Assembly: GCA_012656075.1 (NCBI GenBank)
Contig: JAAKBF010000317.1
Span: 1 to 64,000, forward strand
DNA length: 64,000 nucleotides
Reading direction: 5' to 3'
Source of the DNA: Phytophthora hibernalis
Lineage: Eukaryota; Oomycota; Peronosporomycetes; Peronosporales; Peronosporaceae
The translations under genes were made by a program, and so were the position numbers. The notes beneath the pieces are model-generated. The model was not told the DNA's origin. It did not search any database and saw nothing but the letters and a program-made list of their open reading frames with translations. This document shows positions 48,801 through 63,216 of this stretch, piece after piece. How positions within the stretch are numbered: the stretch's first letter is position 1; the number at the start of each line of letters is the position of its first letter.

Positions 48801-51800
48801 GGGATGATTACGCGCTCCAGGGTTGATGGCGCTATACGGGAGGCGATGACGCGCTGGGAGCCGATGACGCACTAGGGTTGATGACTCGCTTTGGGGATGA
48901 TTACGCGCTCAGGGTTGATGGCGCTATACGGGAGGCGATGACGCGCTGTGGGAGCCGATGACGCACCAAGGTTGATGACTCGCTTTGATTACGCGCTGCA
49001 GGGTTGATGGCGCTATACGGGAGGCGATAACGCGCTGTGGGAGCCGATGACGCACCAGGGTTGATGACTCGCTTTGGGGATGATTACGCGCTGCAGGGTT
49101 GATGGCGCTATACGGGAGGCGATGACGCGCTGTGGGAGCCGATGACGCACTAGGGTTGATGACTCGCTTTGGGGGATGATTACGCGCTGCAGGGTTGATG
49201 GCGCTATACGGGAGGCGATGACGCGCTGTGAGCCGATGACGCACTAGAGTTGATGACTCGCTTGGGGGATGATTACGCGCTGCAGGGTTGATGGCGCTAT
49301 ACGGGAGGCGATGACGCGCTGTGGGAGCCGATGACGCACCAGGGTTGATGACTCGCTTTGGGGGATGATTACGCGCTGCAGGGTTGATGGCGCTATACGG
49401 GAGGCGATGACGCGCTGTGGGAGCCGATGACGCACCAGGGTTGATGACTCGCTTTGGGGGATGATTACGCGCTCCAGGGTTGATGGCGCTATACGGGAGG
49501 CGATGACGCGCTGTGGGAGCCGATGACGCACTAGGTTGATGACTCGCTTTGGGGATGATTACGCGCTCCAGGGTTGATGGCGCTATACGGGAGGCGATGA
49601 CGCGCTGTGGGAGCCGATGACGCACAGGTTGATGACTCGCTTTGGGGATGATTACGCGCTGCAGGGTTGATGGCGCTATACGGGAGGCGACGCGCTGTGG
49701 GAGCCGATGACGCACTGGGTTGATGACTCGCTTTGGGGATGATTACGCGCTGCAGGGTTGATGGCGCTATACGGGAGGCGATGACGCGCTGTGGGAGCCG
49801 ATGACGCACCAGGGTTGATGACTCGCTTTGGGGGATGATTACGCGCTCCAGGGTTGATGGCGCTATACGGGAGGCGATGACGCGCTGTGGAGCCGATGAC
49901 GCACTAGGTTGATGACTCGCTTTGGGGATGATTACGCGCTGCAGGGTTGATGGCGCTATACGGGAGGCGATGACGCGCTGTGGGAGCCGATGACGCACTA
50001 GGGTTGATGACTCGCTTTGGGGATGATTACGCGCTCCAGGGTTGATGGCGCTATACGGGAGGCGATGACGCGCTGTGGGAGCCGATGACGCACTAGGGTT
50101 GATGACTCGCTTTGGGGGATGATTACGCGCTCCAGGGTTGATGGCGCTATACGGGAGGCGATGACGCGCTGTGGGAGCCGATGACGCACTAGGGTTGATG
50201 ACTCGCTTTGGGGGATGATTACGCGCTCCAGGGTTGATGGCGCTATACGGGAGGCGATGACGCGCTGTGGGAGCCGATGACGCACCAGGGTTGATGACTC
50301 GCTTTGGGGATGATTACGCGCTCCAGGGTTGATGGCGCTATACGGGAGGCGATGACGCGCTGTGGGAGCCGATGACGCACCAGGGTTGATGACTCGCTTT
50401 GGGGGATGATTACGCGCTCCAGGGTTGATGGCGCTATACGGGAGGCGATGACGCGCTGTGGGAGCCGATGACGCACCAGGGTTGATGACTCGCTTTGGGG
50501 ATGATTACGCGCTCCAGGGTTGATGGCGCTATACGGGAGGCGATGACGCGCTGTGGGAGCCGATGACGCACCAGGGTTGATGACTCGCTTTGGGGATGAT
50601 TACGCGCTGCAGGGTTGATGGCGCTATACGGGAGGCGATGACGCGCTGTGGGAGCCGATGACGCACTAGGTTGATGACTCGCTTTGGGGGATGATTACGC
50701 GCTGCAGGGTTGATGGCGCTATACGGGAGGCGATGACGCGCTGTGGGAGCCGATGACGCACTAGGTTGATGACTCGCTTTGGGGATGATTACGCGCTCCA
50801 GGGTTGATGGCGCTATACGGGAGGCGATGACGCGCTGTGGGAGCCGATGACGCACCAGGGTTGATGACTCGCTTTGGGGGATGATTACGCGCTCCAGGGT
50901 TGATGGCGCTATACGGGAGGCGATGACGCGCTGTGGGAGCCGATGACGCACTAGGGTTGATGACTCGCTTTGGGGGATGATTACGCGCTCCAGGGTTGAT
51001 GGCGCTATACGGGAGGCGATGACGCGCTGTGGGAGCCGATGACGCACTAGGGTTGATGACTCGCTTTGGGGGATGATTACGCGCTCCAGGGTTGATGGCG
51101 CTATACGGGAGGCGATGACGCGCTGTGGGAGCCGATGACGCACTAGGGTTGATGACTCGCTTTGGGGGATGATTACGCGCCCAGGGTTGATGGCGCTATA
51201 CGGGAGGCGATGACGCGCTGTGGAGCCGATGACGCACTAGGGTTGATGACTCGCTTTGGGGATGATTACGCGCTCCAGGGTTGATGGCGCTATACGGGAG
51301 GCGATGACGCGCTGTGGGAGCCGATGACGCACCAGGGTTGATGACTCGCTTTGATTACGCGCTCCAGGGTTGATGGCGCTATACGGGAGGCGATGACGCG
51401 CTGTGGGAGCCGATGACGCACCAGGTTGATGACTCGCTTTGGGGGATGATTACGCGCTGCAGGGTTGATGGCGCTATACGGGAGGCGATGACGCGCTGTG
51501 AGCCGATGACGCACCAGGGTTGATGACTCGCTTTGGGGGATGATTACGCGCTCAGGGTTGATGGCGCTATACGGGAGGCGATAACGCGCTGTGGAGCCGA
51601 TGACGCACCAGGGTTGATGACTCGCTTTGGGGATGATTACGCGCTCCAGGGTTGATGGCGCTATACGGGAGGCGATGACGCGCTGTGGGAGCCGATGACG
51701 CACCAGGGTTGATGACTCGCTTTGGGGGATGATTACGCGCTCCAGGGTTGATGGCGCTATACGGGAGGCGATGACGCGCTGTGGGAGCCGATGACGCACT

Positions 51801-53650
51801 AGGGTTGATGACTCGCTTTGGGGGATGATTACGCGCTCCAGGGTTGATGGCGCTATACGGGAGGCGATGACGCGCTGTGGAGCCGATGACGCACTAGGGT
51901 TGATGACTCGCTTTGGGGATGATTACGCGCTCCAGGGTTGATGGCGCTATACGGGAGGCGATGACGCGCTGTGGGAGCCGATGACGCACCAGGGTTGATG
52001 ACTCGCTTTGGGGGATGATTACGCGCTCCAGGGTTGATGGCGCTATACGGGAGGCGATGACGCGCTGTGGGAGCCGATGACGCACCAGGGTTGATGACTC
52101 GCTTTGGGGGATGATTACGCGCTCCAGGGTTGATGGCGCTATACGGGAGGCGATGACGCGCTGTGGGAGCCGATGACGCACCAGGGTTGATGACTCGCTT
52201 TGGGGATGATTACGCGCTGCAGGGTTGATGGCGCTATACGGGAGGCGATGACGCGCTGTGGAGCCGATGACGCACCAGGGTTGATGACTCGCTTTGGGGG
52301 ATGATTACGCGCTGCAGGGTTGATGGCGCTATACGGGAGGCGATAACGCGCTGTGGGAGCCGATGACGCACCAGGGTTGATGACTCGCTTTGGGGATGAT
52401 TACGCGCTCCAGGGTTGATGGCGCTATACGGGAGGCGATGACGCGCTGTGGGAGCCGATGACGCACTAGGGTTGATGACTCGCTTTGGGGGATGATTACG
52501 CGCTCCAGGGTTGATGGCGCTATACGGGAGGCGATGACGCGCTGTGGAGCCGATGACGCACCAGGGTTGATGACTCGCTTTGGGGGATGATTACGCGCTC
52601 CAGGGTTGATGGCGCTATACGGGAGGCGATGACGCGCTGTGGAGCCGATGACGCACCAGGGTTGATGACTCGCTTTGGGGGATGATTACGCGCTCCAGGG
52701 TTGATGGCGCTATACGGGAGGCGATGACGCGCTGTGGGAGCCGATGACGCACCAGGGTTGATGACTCGCTTTGGGGATGATTACGCGCTGCAGGGTTGAT
52801 GGCGCTATACGGGAGGCGATGACGCGCTGTGGGAGCCGATGACGCACTAGGGTTGATGACTCGCTTTGGGGATGATTACGCGCTGTGGGAGCCGATGACG
52901 CACTAGGGTTGATGACTCGCTTTGGGGGATGATTACGCGCTGCAGGGTTGATGGCGCTATACGGGAGGCGATGACGCGCTGTGGGAGCCGATGACGCACT
53001 AGGGTTGATGACTCGCTTTGGGGGATGATTACGCGCTCCAGGGTTGATGGCGCTATACGGGAGGCGATGACGCGCTGTGGGAGCCGATGACGCACTAGGG
53101 TTGATGACTCGCTTTGGGGATGATTACGCGCTCCAGGGTTGATGGCGCTATACGGGAGGCGATGACGCGCTGTGGGAGCCGATGACGCACTAGGGTTGAT
53201 GACTCGCTTTGGGGATGATTACGCGCTCCAGGGTTGATGGCGCTATACGGGAGGCGATGACGCGCTGTGGGAGCCGATGACGCACTAGGGTTGATGACTC
53301 GCTTTGGGGGATGATTACGCGCTCCAGGGTTGATGGCGCTATACGGGAGGCGATGACGCGCTGTGGGAGCCGATGACGCACCAGGGTTGATGACTCGCTT
53401 TGGGGATGATTACGCGCTCCAGGGTTGATGGCGCTATACGGGAGGCGATGACGCGCTGTGGGAGCCGATGACGCACTAGGGTTGATGACTCGCTTTGGGG
53501 ATGATTACGCGCTCCAGGGTTGATGGCGCTATACGGGAGGCGATGACGCGCTGTGGGAGCCGATGACGCACCAGGGTTGATGACTCGCTTTGGGGATGAT
53601 TACGCGCTGCAGGGTTGATGGCGCTATACGGGAGGCGATGACGCGCTGTG
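42801..53650 (-). repeat. Intermediate part of right array
   Basis: Monomers approach the consensus. The CTGCAG form dominates up to about 49400 and gives way to CTCCAG, with the last CTGCAG I see near 53608. GATGCCGC persists to about 47400. Occasional larger deletions occur at 47675, 48045, 48985 and 51351 (in the GGGGATGATT block) and at 52878. One monomer at 45937-45960 carries the CTGTGCAGCAGGAT variant. Confidence 0.8.
52845..52906 (-). repeat. Monomer with 39-bp deletion
   Basis: Two successive CACTAG blocks (52845 and 52901) are 56 bp apart instead of 95. GATGATTACGCGCT is joined directly to GTGGGAGCC, removing two sub-repeats. The joint lies in the ACGCGCT shared by the two sub-repeats involved. 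Confidence 0.9.
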
Positions 53651-55086
53651 GAGCCGATGACGCACCAGGGTTGATGACTCGCTTTGGGGATGATTACGCG
53701 CTCCAGGGTTGATGGCGCTATACGGGAGGCGATGACGCGCTGTGGGAGCCGATGACGCACCAGGGTTGATGACTCGCTTTGGGGGATGATTACGCGCTCC
53801 AGGGTTGATGGCGCTATACGGGAGGCGATGACGCGCTGTGGGAGCCGATGACGCACCAGGGTTGATGACTCGCTTTGGGGGATGATTACGCGCTCCAGGG
53901 TTGATGGCGCTATACGGGAGGCGATGACGCGCTGTGGGAGCCGATGACGCACCAGGGTTGATGACTCGCTTTGGGGGATGATTACGCGCTCCAGGGTTGA
54001 TGGCGCTATACGGGAGGCGATGACGCGCTGTGGGAGCCGATGACGCACCAGGGTTGATGACTCGCTTTGGGGATGATTACGCGCTCCAGGGTTGATGGCG
54101 CTATACGGGAGGCGATGACGCGCTGTGGGAGCCGATGACGCACCAGGGTTGATGACTCGCTTTGGGGATGATTACGCGCTCCAGGGTTGATGGCGCTATA
54201 CGGGAGGCGATGACGCGCTGTGGAGCCGATGACGCACTAGGGTTGATGACTCGCTTTGGGGGATGATTACGCGCTCCAGGGTTGATGGCGCTATACGGGA
54301 GGCGATGACGCGCTGTGGGAGCCGATGACGCACCAGGGTTGATGACTCGCTTTGGGGATGATTACGCGCTCCAGGGTTGATGGCGCTATACGGGAGGCGA
54401 TGACGCGTGGGAGCCGATGACGCACCAGGGTTGATGACTCGCTTTGGGGATGATTACGCGCTCCAGGGTTGATGGCGCTATACGGGAGGCGATGACGCGC
54501 TGTGGGAGCCGATGACGCACCAGGGTTGATGACTCGCTTTGGGGATGATTACGCGCTCCAGGGTTGATGGCGCTATACGGGAGGCGATGACGCGCTGTGG
54601 AGCCGATGACGCACTAGGGTTGATGACTCGCTTTGGGGATGATTACGCGCTCCAGGGTTGATGGCGCTATACGGGAGGCGATGACGCGCTGTGGGAGCCG
54701 ATGACGCACCAGGGTTGATGACTCGCTTTGGGGATGATTACGCGCTCCAGGGTTGATGGCGCTATACGGGAGGCGATGACGCGCTGTGGAGCCGATGACG
54801 CACCAGGGTTGATGACTCGCTTTGGGGGATGATTACGCGCTCCAGGGTTGATGGCGCTATACGGGAGGCGATGACGCGCTGTGGAGCCGATGACGCACCA
54901 GGGTTGATGACTCGCTTTGGGGGATGATTACGCGCTCCAGGGTTGATGGCGCTATACGGGAGGCGATGACGCGCTGTGGGAGCCGATGACGCACCAGGGT
55001 TGATGACTCGCTTTGGGGATGATTACGCGCTCCAGGGTTGATGGCGCTATACGGGAGGCGATGACGCGCTGTGGGAGCCGATGACG

Positions 55087-55147
55087 CACTAGGGTTGATG
55101 ACTCGCTTTGGGGATGATTACGCGCTGTGGAGCCGATGACGCACTAG
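55087..55147 (-). repeat. Second monomer with the same 39-bp deletion
   Basis: CACTAG at 55087 and 55142 are 55 bp apart. The same ACGCGCT joint is used as at 52880, with one additional G lost after GTGG. Both deleted monomers also carry CACTAG and the four-G form just before the joint. Confidence 0.9.
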
Positions 55148-58100
55148 GGTTGATGACTCGCTTTGGGGGATGATTACGCGCTCCAGGGTTGATGGCGCTA
55201 TACGGGAGGCGATGACGCGCTGTGGGAGCCGATGACGCACTAGGGTTGATGACTCGCTTTGGGGGATGATTACGCGCTCCAGGGTTGATGGCGCTATACG
55301 GGAGGCGATGACGCGCTGTGGGAGCCGATGACGCACCAGGGTTGATGACTCGCTTTGGGGGATGATTACGCGCTCCAGGGTTGATGGCGCTATACGGGAG
55401 GCGATGACGCGCTGTGGGAGCCGATGACGCACCAGGGTTGATGACTCGCTTTGGGGGATGATTACGCGCTCCAGGGTTGATGGCGCTATACGGGAGGCGA
55501 TGACGCGCTGTGGGAGCCGATGACGCACCAGGGTTGATGACTCGCTTTGGGGGATGATTACGCGCTCCAGGGTTGATGGCGCTATACGGGAGGCGATGAC
55601 GCGCTGTGGGAGCCGATGACGCACCAGGGTTGATGACTCGCTTTGGGGGATGATTACGCGCTCCAGGGTTGATGGCGCTATACGGGAGGCGATGACGCGC
55701 TGTGGGAGCCGATGACGCACCAGGGTTGATGACTCGCTTTGGGGATGATTACGCGCTCCAGGGTTGATGGCGCTATACGGGAGGCGATGACGCGCTGTGG
55801 GAGCCGATGACGCACCAGGGTTGATGACTCGCTTTGGGGATGATTACGCGCTCCAGGGTTGATGGCGCTATACGGGAGGCGATGACGCGCTGTGGGAGCC
55901 GATGACGCACCAGGGTTGATGACTCGCTTTGGGGGATGATTACGCGCTCCAGGGTTGATGGCGCTATACGGGAGGCGATGACGCGCTGTGGGAGCCGATG
56001 ACGCACCAGGGTTGATGACTCGCTTTGGGGATGATTACGCGCTCCAGGGTTGATGGCGCTATACGGGAGGCGATGACGCGCTGTGGGAGCCGATGACGCA
56101 CCAGGGTTGATGACTCGCTTTGGGGGATGATTACGCGCTCCAGGGTTGATGGCGCTATACGGGAGGCGATGACGCGCTGTGGGAGCCGATGACGCACCAG
56201 GGTTGATGACTCGCTTTGGGGATGATTACGCGCTCCAGGGTTGATGGCGCTATACGGGAGGCGATGACGCGCTGTGGGAGCCGATGACGCACCAGGGTTG
56301 ATGACTCGCTTTGGGGATGATTACGCGCTCCAGGGTTGATGGCGCTATACGGGAGGCGATGACGCGCTGTGGGAGCCGATGACGCACTAGGGTTGATGAC
56401 TCGCTTTGGGGGATGATTACGCGCTCCAGGGTTGATGGCGCTATACGGGAGGCGATGACGCGCTGTGGGAGCCGATGACGCACCAGGGTTGATGACTCGC
56501 TTTGGGGGATGATTACGCGCTCCAGGGTTGATGGCGCTATACGGGAGGCGATGACGCGCTGTGGGAGCCGATGACGCACTAGGGTTGATGACTCGCTTTG
56601 GGGGATGATTACGCGCTCCAGGGTTGATGGCGCTATACGGGAGGCGATGACGCGCTGTGGGAGCCGATGACGCACCAGGGTTGATGACTCGCTTTGGGGG
56701 ATGATTACGCGCTCCAGGGTTGATGGCGCTATACGGGAGGCGATGACGCGCTGTGGGAGCCGATGACGCACTAGGGTTGATGACTCGCTTTGGGGGATGA
56801 TTACGCGCTCCAGGGTTGATGGCGCTATACGGGAGGCGATGACGCGCTGTGGGAGCCGATGACGCACCAGGGTTGATGACTCGCTTTGGGGATGATTACG
56901 CGCTCCAGGGTTGATGGCGCTATACGGGAGGCGATGACGCGCTGTGGGAGCCGATGACGCACCAGGGTTGATGACTCGCTTTGGGGATGATTACGCGCTC
57001 CAGGGTTGATGGCGCTATACGGGAGGCGATGACGCGCTGTGGGAGCCGATGACGCACCAGGGTTGATGACTCGCTTTGGGGATGATTACGCGCTCCAGGG
57101 TTGATGGCGCTATACGGGAGGCGATGACGCGCTGTGGAGCCGATGACGCACTAGGGTTGATGACTCGCTTTGGGGGATGATTACGCGCTCCAGGGTTGAT
57201 GGCGCTATACGGGAGGCGATGACGCGCTGTGGGAGCCGATGACGCACTAGGGTTGATGACTCGCTTTGGGGGATTACGCGCTCCAGGGTTGATGGCGCTA
57301 TACGGGAGGCGATGACGCGCTGTGGGAGCCGATGACGCACTAGGGTTGATGACTCGCTTTGGGGATGATTACGCGCTCCAGGGTTGATGGCGCTATACGG
57401 GAGGCGATGACGCGTGGGAGCCGATGACGCACTAGGGTTGATGACTCGCTTTGGGGGATGATTACGCGCTCCAGGGTTGATGGCGCTATACGGGAGGCGA
57501 TGACGCGCTGTGGGAGCCGATGACGCACCAGGGTTGATGACTCGCTTTGGGGATGATTACGCGCTCCAGGGTTGATGGCGCTATACGGGAGGCGATGACG
57601 CGCTGTGGGAGCCGATGACGCACCAGGGTTGATGACTCGCTTTGGGGGATGATTACGCGCTCCAGGGTTGATGGCGCTATACGGGAGGCGATGACGCGCT
57701 GTGGGAGCCGATGACGCACCAGGGTTGATGACTCGCTTTGGGGATGATTACGCGCTCCAGGGTTGATGGCGCTATACGGGAGGCGATGACGCGCTGTGGG
57801 AGCCGATGACGCACCAGGGTTGATGACTCGCTTTGGGGGATGATTACGCGCTCCAGGGTTGATGGCGCTATACGGGAGGCGATGACGCGCTGTGGGAGCC
57901 GATGACGCACCAGGGTTGATGACTCGCTTTGGGGGATGATTACGCGCTCCAGGGTTGATGGCGCTATACGGGAGGCGATGACGCGCTGTGGGAGCCGATG
58001 ACGCACCAGGGTTGATGACTCGCTTTGGGGGATGATTACGCGCTCCAGGGTTGATGGCGCTATACGGGAGGCGATGACGCGCTGTGGGAGCCGATGACGC

Positions 58101-61100
58101 ACCAGGGTTGATGACTCGCTTTGGGGGATGATTACGCGCTCCAGGGTTGATGGCGCTATACGGGAGGCGATGACGCTGTGGGAGCCGATGACGCACCAGG
58201 GTTGATGACTCGCTTTGGGGATGATTACGCGCTCCAGGGTTGATGGCGCTATACGGGAGGCGATGACGCGCTGTGGGAGCCGATGACGCACCAGGGTTGA
58301 TGACTCGCTTTGGGGGATGATTACGCGCTCCAGGGTTGATGGCGCTATACGGGAGGCGATGACGCGCTGTGGGAGCCGATGACGCACCAGGGTTGATGAC
58401 TCGCTTTGGGGATGATTACGCGCTCCAGGGTTGATGGCGCTATACGGGAGGCGATGACGCGCTGTGGGAGCCGATGACGCACCAGGGTTGATGACTCGCT
58501 TTGGGGATGATTACGCGCTCCAGGGTTGATGGCGCTATACGGGAGGCGATGACGCGCTGTGGGAGCCGATGACGCACCAGGGTTGATGACTCGCTTTGGG
58601 GATGATTACGCGCTCCAGGGTTGATGGCGCTATACGGGAGGCGATGACGCGCTGTGGGAGCCGATGACGCACTAGGGTTGATGACTCGCTTTGGGGATGA
58701 TTACGCGCTCCAGGGTTGATGGCGCTATACGGGAGGCGATGACGCGCTGTGGGAGCCGATGACGCACCAGGGTTGATGACTCGCTTTGGGGGATGATTAC
58801 GCGCTCCAGGGTTGATGGCGCTATACGGGAGGCGATGACGCGCTGTGGGAGCCGATGACGCACCAGGGTTGATGACTCGCTTTGGGGGATGATTACGCGC
58901 TCCAGGGTTGATGGCGCTATACGGGAGGCGATGACGCGCTGTGGGAGCCGATGACGCACCAGGGTTGATGACTCGCTTTGGGGGATGATTACGCGCTCCA
59001 GGGTTGATGGCGCTATACGGGAGGCGATGACGCGCTGTGGGAGCCGATGACGCACCAGGGTTGATGACTCGCTTTGGGGGATGATTACGCGCTCCAGGGT
59101 TGATGGCGCTATACGGGAGGCGATGACGCGCTGTGGGAGCCGATGACGCACCAGGGTTGATGACTCGCTTTGGGGGATGATTACGCGCTCCAGGGTTGAT
59201 GGCGCTATACGGGAGGCGATGACGCGCTGTGGGAGCCGATGACGCACTAGGGTTGATGACTCGCTTTGGGGATGATTACGCGCTCCAGGGTTGATGGCGC
59301 TATACGGGAGGCGATGACGCGCTGTGGGAGCCGATGACGCACCAGGGTTGATGACTCGCTTTGGGGGATGATTACGCGCTCCAGGGTTGATGGCGCTATA
59401 CGGGAGGCGATGACGCGCTGTGGGAGCCGATGACGCACCAGGGTTGATGACTCGCTTTGGGGGATGATTACGCGCTCCAGGGTTGATGGCGCTATACGGG
59501 AGGCGATGACGCGCTGTGGGAGCCGATGACGCACTAGGGTTGATGACTCGCTTTGGGGGATGATTACGCGCTCCAGGGTTGATGGCGCTATACGGGAGGC
59601 GATGACGCGCTGTGGGAGCCGATGACGCACCAGGGTTGATGACTCGCTTTGGGGATGATTACGCGCTCCAGGGTTGATGGCGCTATACGGGAGGCGATGA
59701 CGCGCTGTGGGAGCCGATGACGCACTAGGGTTGATGACTCGCTTTGGGGGATGATTACGCGCTCCAGGGTTGATGGCGCTATACGGGAGGCGATGACGCG
59801 CTGTGGGAGCCGATGACGCACCAGGGTTGATGACTCGCTTTGGGGATGATTACGCGCTCCAGGGTTGATGGCGCTATACGGGAGGCGATGACGCGCTGTG
59901 GGAGCCGATGACGCACCAGGGTTGATGACTCGCTTTGGGGATGATTACGCGCTCCAGGGTTGATGGCGCTATACGGGAGGCGATGACGCGCTGTGGGAGC
60001 CGATGACGCACCAGGGTTGATGACTCGCTTTGGGGATGATTACGCGCTCCAGGGTTGATGGCGCTATACGGGAGGCGATGACGCGCTGTGGGAGCCGATG
60101 ACGCACCAGGGTTGATGACTCGCTTTGGGGGATGATTACGCGCTCCAGGGTTGATGGCGCTATACGGGAGGCGATGACGCGCTGTGGGAGCCGATGACGC
60201 ACCAGGGTTGATGACTCGCTTTGGGGGATGATTACGCGCTCCAGGGTTGATGGCGCTATACGGGAGGCGATGACGCGCTGTGGGAGCCGATGACGCACCA
60301 GGGTTGATGACTCGCTTTGGGGGATGATTACGCGCTCCAGGGTTGATGGCGCTATACGGGAGGCGATGACGCGCTGTGGGAGCCGATGACGCACCAGGGT
60401 TGATGACTCGCTTTGGGGGATGATTACGCGCTCCAGGGTTGATGGCGCTATACGGGAGGCGATGACGCGCTGTGGGAGCCGATGACGCACCAGGGTTGAT
60501 GACTCGCTTTGGGGGATGATTACGCGCTCCAGGGTTGATGGCGCTATACGGGAGGCGATGACGCGCTGTGGGAGCCGATGACGCACCAGGGTTGATGACT
60601 CGCTTTGGGGGATGATTACGCGCTCCAGGGTTGATGGCGCTATACGGGAGGCGATGACGCGCTGTGGGAGCCGATGACGCACTAGGGTTGATGACTCGCT
60701 TTGGGGATGATTACGCGCTCCAGGGTTGATGGCGCTATACGGGAGGCGATGACGCGCTGTGGGAGCCGATGACGCACCAGGGTTGATGACTCGCTTTGGG
60801 GGATGATTACGCGCTCCAGGGTTGATGGCGCTATACGGGAGGCGATGACGCGCTGTGGGAGCCGATGACGCACCAGGGTTGATGACTCGCTTTGGGGGAT
60901 GATTACGCGCTCCAGGGTTGATGGCGCTATACGGGAGGCGATGACGCGCTGTGGGAGCCGATGACGCACCAGGGTTGATGACTCGCTTTGGGGGATGATT
61001 ACGCGCTCCAGGGTTGATGGCGCTATACGGGAGGCGATGACGCGCTGTGGGAGCCGATGACGCACCAGGGTTGATGACTCGCTTTGGGGATGATTACGCG

Positions 61101-63120
61101 CTCCAGGGTTGATGGCGCTATACGGGAGGCGATGACGCGCTGTGGGAGCCGATGACGCACCAGGGTTGATGACTCGCTTTGGGGGATGATTACGCGCTCC
61201 AGGGTTGATGGCGCTATACGGGAGGCGATGACGCGCTGTGGGAGCCGATGACGCACCAGGGTTGATGACTCGCTTTGGGGGATGATTACGCGCTCCAGGG
61301 TTGATGGCGCTATACGGGAGGCGATGACGCGCTGTGGGAGCCGATGACGCACCAGGGTTGATGACTCGCTTTGGGGATGATTACGCGCTCCAGGGTTGAT
61401 GGCGCTATACGGGAGGCGATGACGCGCTGTGGGAGCCGATGACGCACTAGGGTTGATGACTCGCTTTGGGGGATGATTACGCGCTCCAGGGTTGATGGCG
61501 CTATACGGGAGGCGATGACGCGCTGTGGGAGCCGATGACGCACCAGGGTTGATGACTCGCTTTGGGGGATGATTACGCGCTCCAGGGTTGATGGCGCTAT
61601 ACGGGAGGCGATGACGCGCTGTGGGAGCCGATGACGCACCAGGGTTGATGACTCGCTTTGGGGGATGATTACGCGCTCCAGGGTTGATGGCGCTATACGG
61701 GAGGCGATGACGCGCTGTGGGAGCCGATGACGCACCAGGGTTGATGACTCGCTTTGGGGGATGATTACGCGCTCCAGGGTTGATGGCGCTATACGGGAGG
61801 CGATGACGCGCTGTGGGAGCCGATGACGCACCAGGGTTGATGACTCGCTTTGGGGATGATTACGCGCTCCAGGGTTGATGGCGCTATACGGGAGGCGATG
61901 ACGCGCTGTGGGAGCCGATGACGCACCAGGGTTGATGACTCGCTTTGGGGATGATTACGCGCTCCAGGGTTGATGGCGCTATACGGGAGGCGATGACGCG
62001 CTGTGGGAGCCGATGACGCACCAGGGTTGATGACTCGCTTTGGGGATGATTACGCGCTCCAGGGTTGATGGCGCTATACGGGAGGCGATGACGCGCTGTG
62101 GGAGCCGATGACGCACCAGGGTTGATGACTCGCTTTGGGGGATGATTACGCGCTCCAGGGTTGATGGCGCTATACGGGAGGCGATGACGCGCTGTGGGAG
62201 CCGATGACGCACCAGGGTTGATGACTCGCTTTGGGGGATGATTACGCGCTCCAGGGTTGATGGCGCTATACGGGAGGCGATGACGCGCTGTGGGAGCCGA
62301 TGACGCACCAGGGTTGATGACTCGCTTTGGGGGATGATTACGCGCTCCAGGGTTGATGGCGCTATACGGGAGGCGATGACGCGCTGTGGGAGCCGATGAC
62401 GCACCAGGGTTGATGACTCGCTTTGGGGGATGATTACGCGCTCCAGGGTTGATGGCGCTATACGGGAGGCGATGACGCGCTGTGGGAGCCGATGACGCAC
62501 CAGGGTTGATGACTCGCTTTGGGGATGATTACGCGCTCCAGGGTTGATGGCGCTATACGGGAGGCGATGACGCGCTGTGGGAGCCGATGACGCACCAGGG
62601 TTGATGACTCGCTTTGGGGGATGATTACGCGCTCCAGGGTTGATGGCGCTATACGGGAGGCGATGACGCGCTGTGGGAGCCGATGACGCACCAGGGTTGA
62701 TGACTCGCTTTGGGGGATGATTACGCGCTCCAGGGTTGATGGCGCTATACGGGAGGCGATGACGCGCTGTGGGAGCCGATGACGCACCAGGGTTGATGAC
62801 TCGCTTTGGGGGATGATTACGCGCTCCAGGGTTGATGGCGCTATACGGGAGGCGATGACGCGCTGTGGGAGCCGATGACGCACTAGGGTTGATGACTCGC
62901 TTTGGGGATGATTACGCGCTCCAGGGTTGATGGCGCTATACGGGAGGCGATGACGCGCTGTGGGAGCCGATGACGCACCAGGGTTGATGACTCGCTTTGG
63001 GGGATGATTACGCGCTCCAGGGTTGATGGCGCTATACGGGAGGCGATGACGCGCTGTGGGAGCCGATGACGCACCAGGGTTGATGACTCGCTTTGGGGGA
63101 TGATTACGCGCTCCAGGGTT

Positions 63121-63216
63121 GATGGCGCTATACGGGAGGCGATGACGCGCTGTGGGAGCCGATGACGCACCAGGGTTGATGACTCGCTTTGGGGGATGAT
63201 TACGCGCTCCAGGGTT
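63121..63216 (-). repeat. Type monomer with five internal sub-repeats
   Basis: This monomer is representative of the homogeneous right end. Read on the plus strand, it contains five related blocks: GATGGCGC at 63121, GATGACGCGC at 63141, GATGACGCAC at 63161, GATGACTCGC at 63178 and GATGATTACGCGC at 63195. The next monomer starts at 63217. Block spacings are 20, 20, 17, 17 and 22 bp, summing to 96. Most blocks are followed a few bases later by a GGG-containing tail. The monomer therefore looks like a fixed five-part expansion of an ancestral unit of about 19 bp. It holds about ten CpG dinucleotides and is about 61% GC by hand count. Confidence 0.85.

Noticed and set aside
63121..63140. CENP-B box-like match (ATGGCGCTATACGGGA)
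   Set aside because: It matches 7 of the 9 conserved positions. By my rough estimate a match this good is expected by chance in about one of four 96-bp monomers, and the first conserved T and the C are missing.
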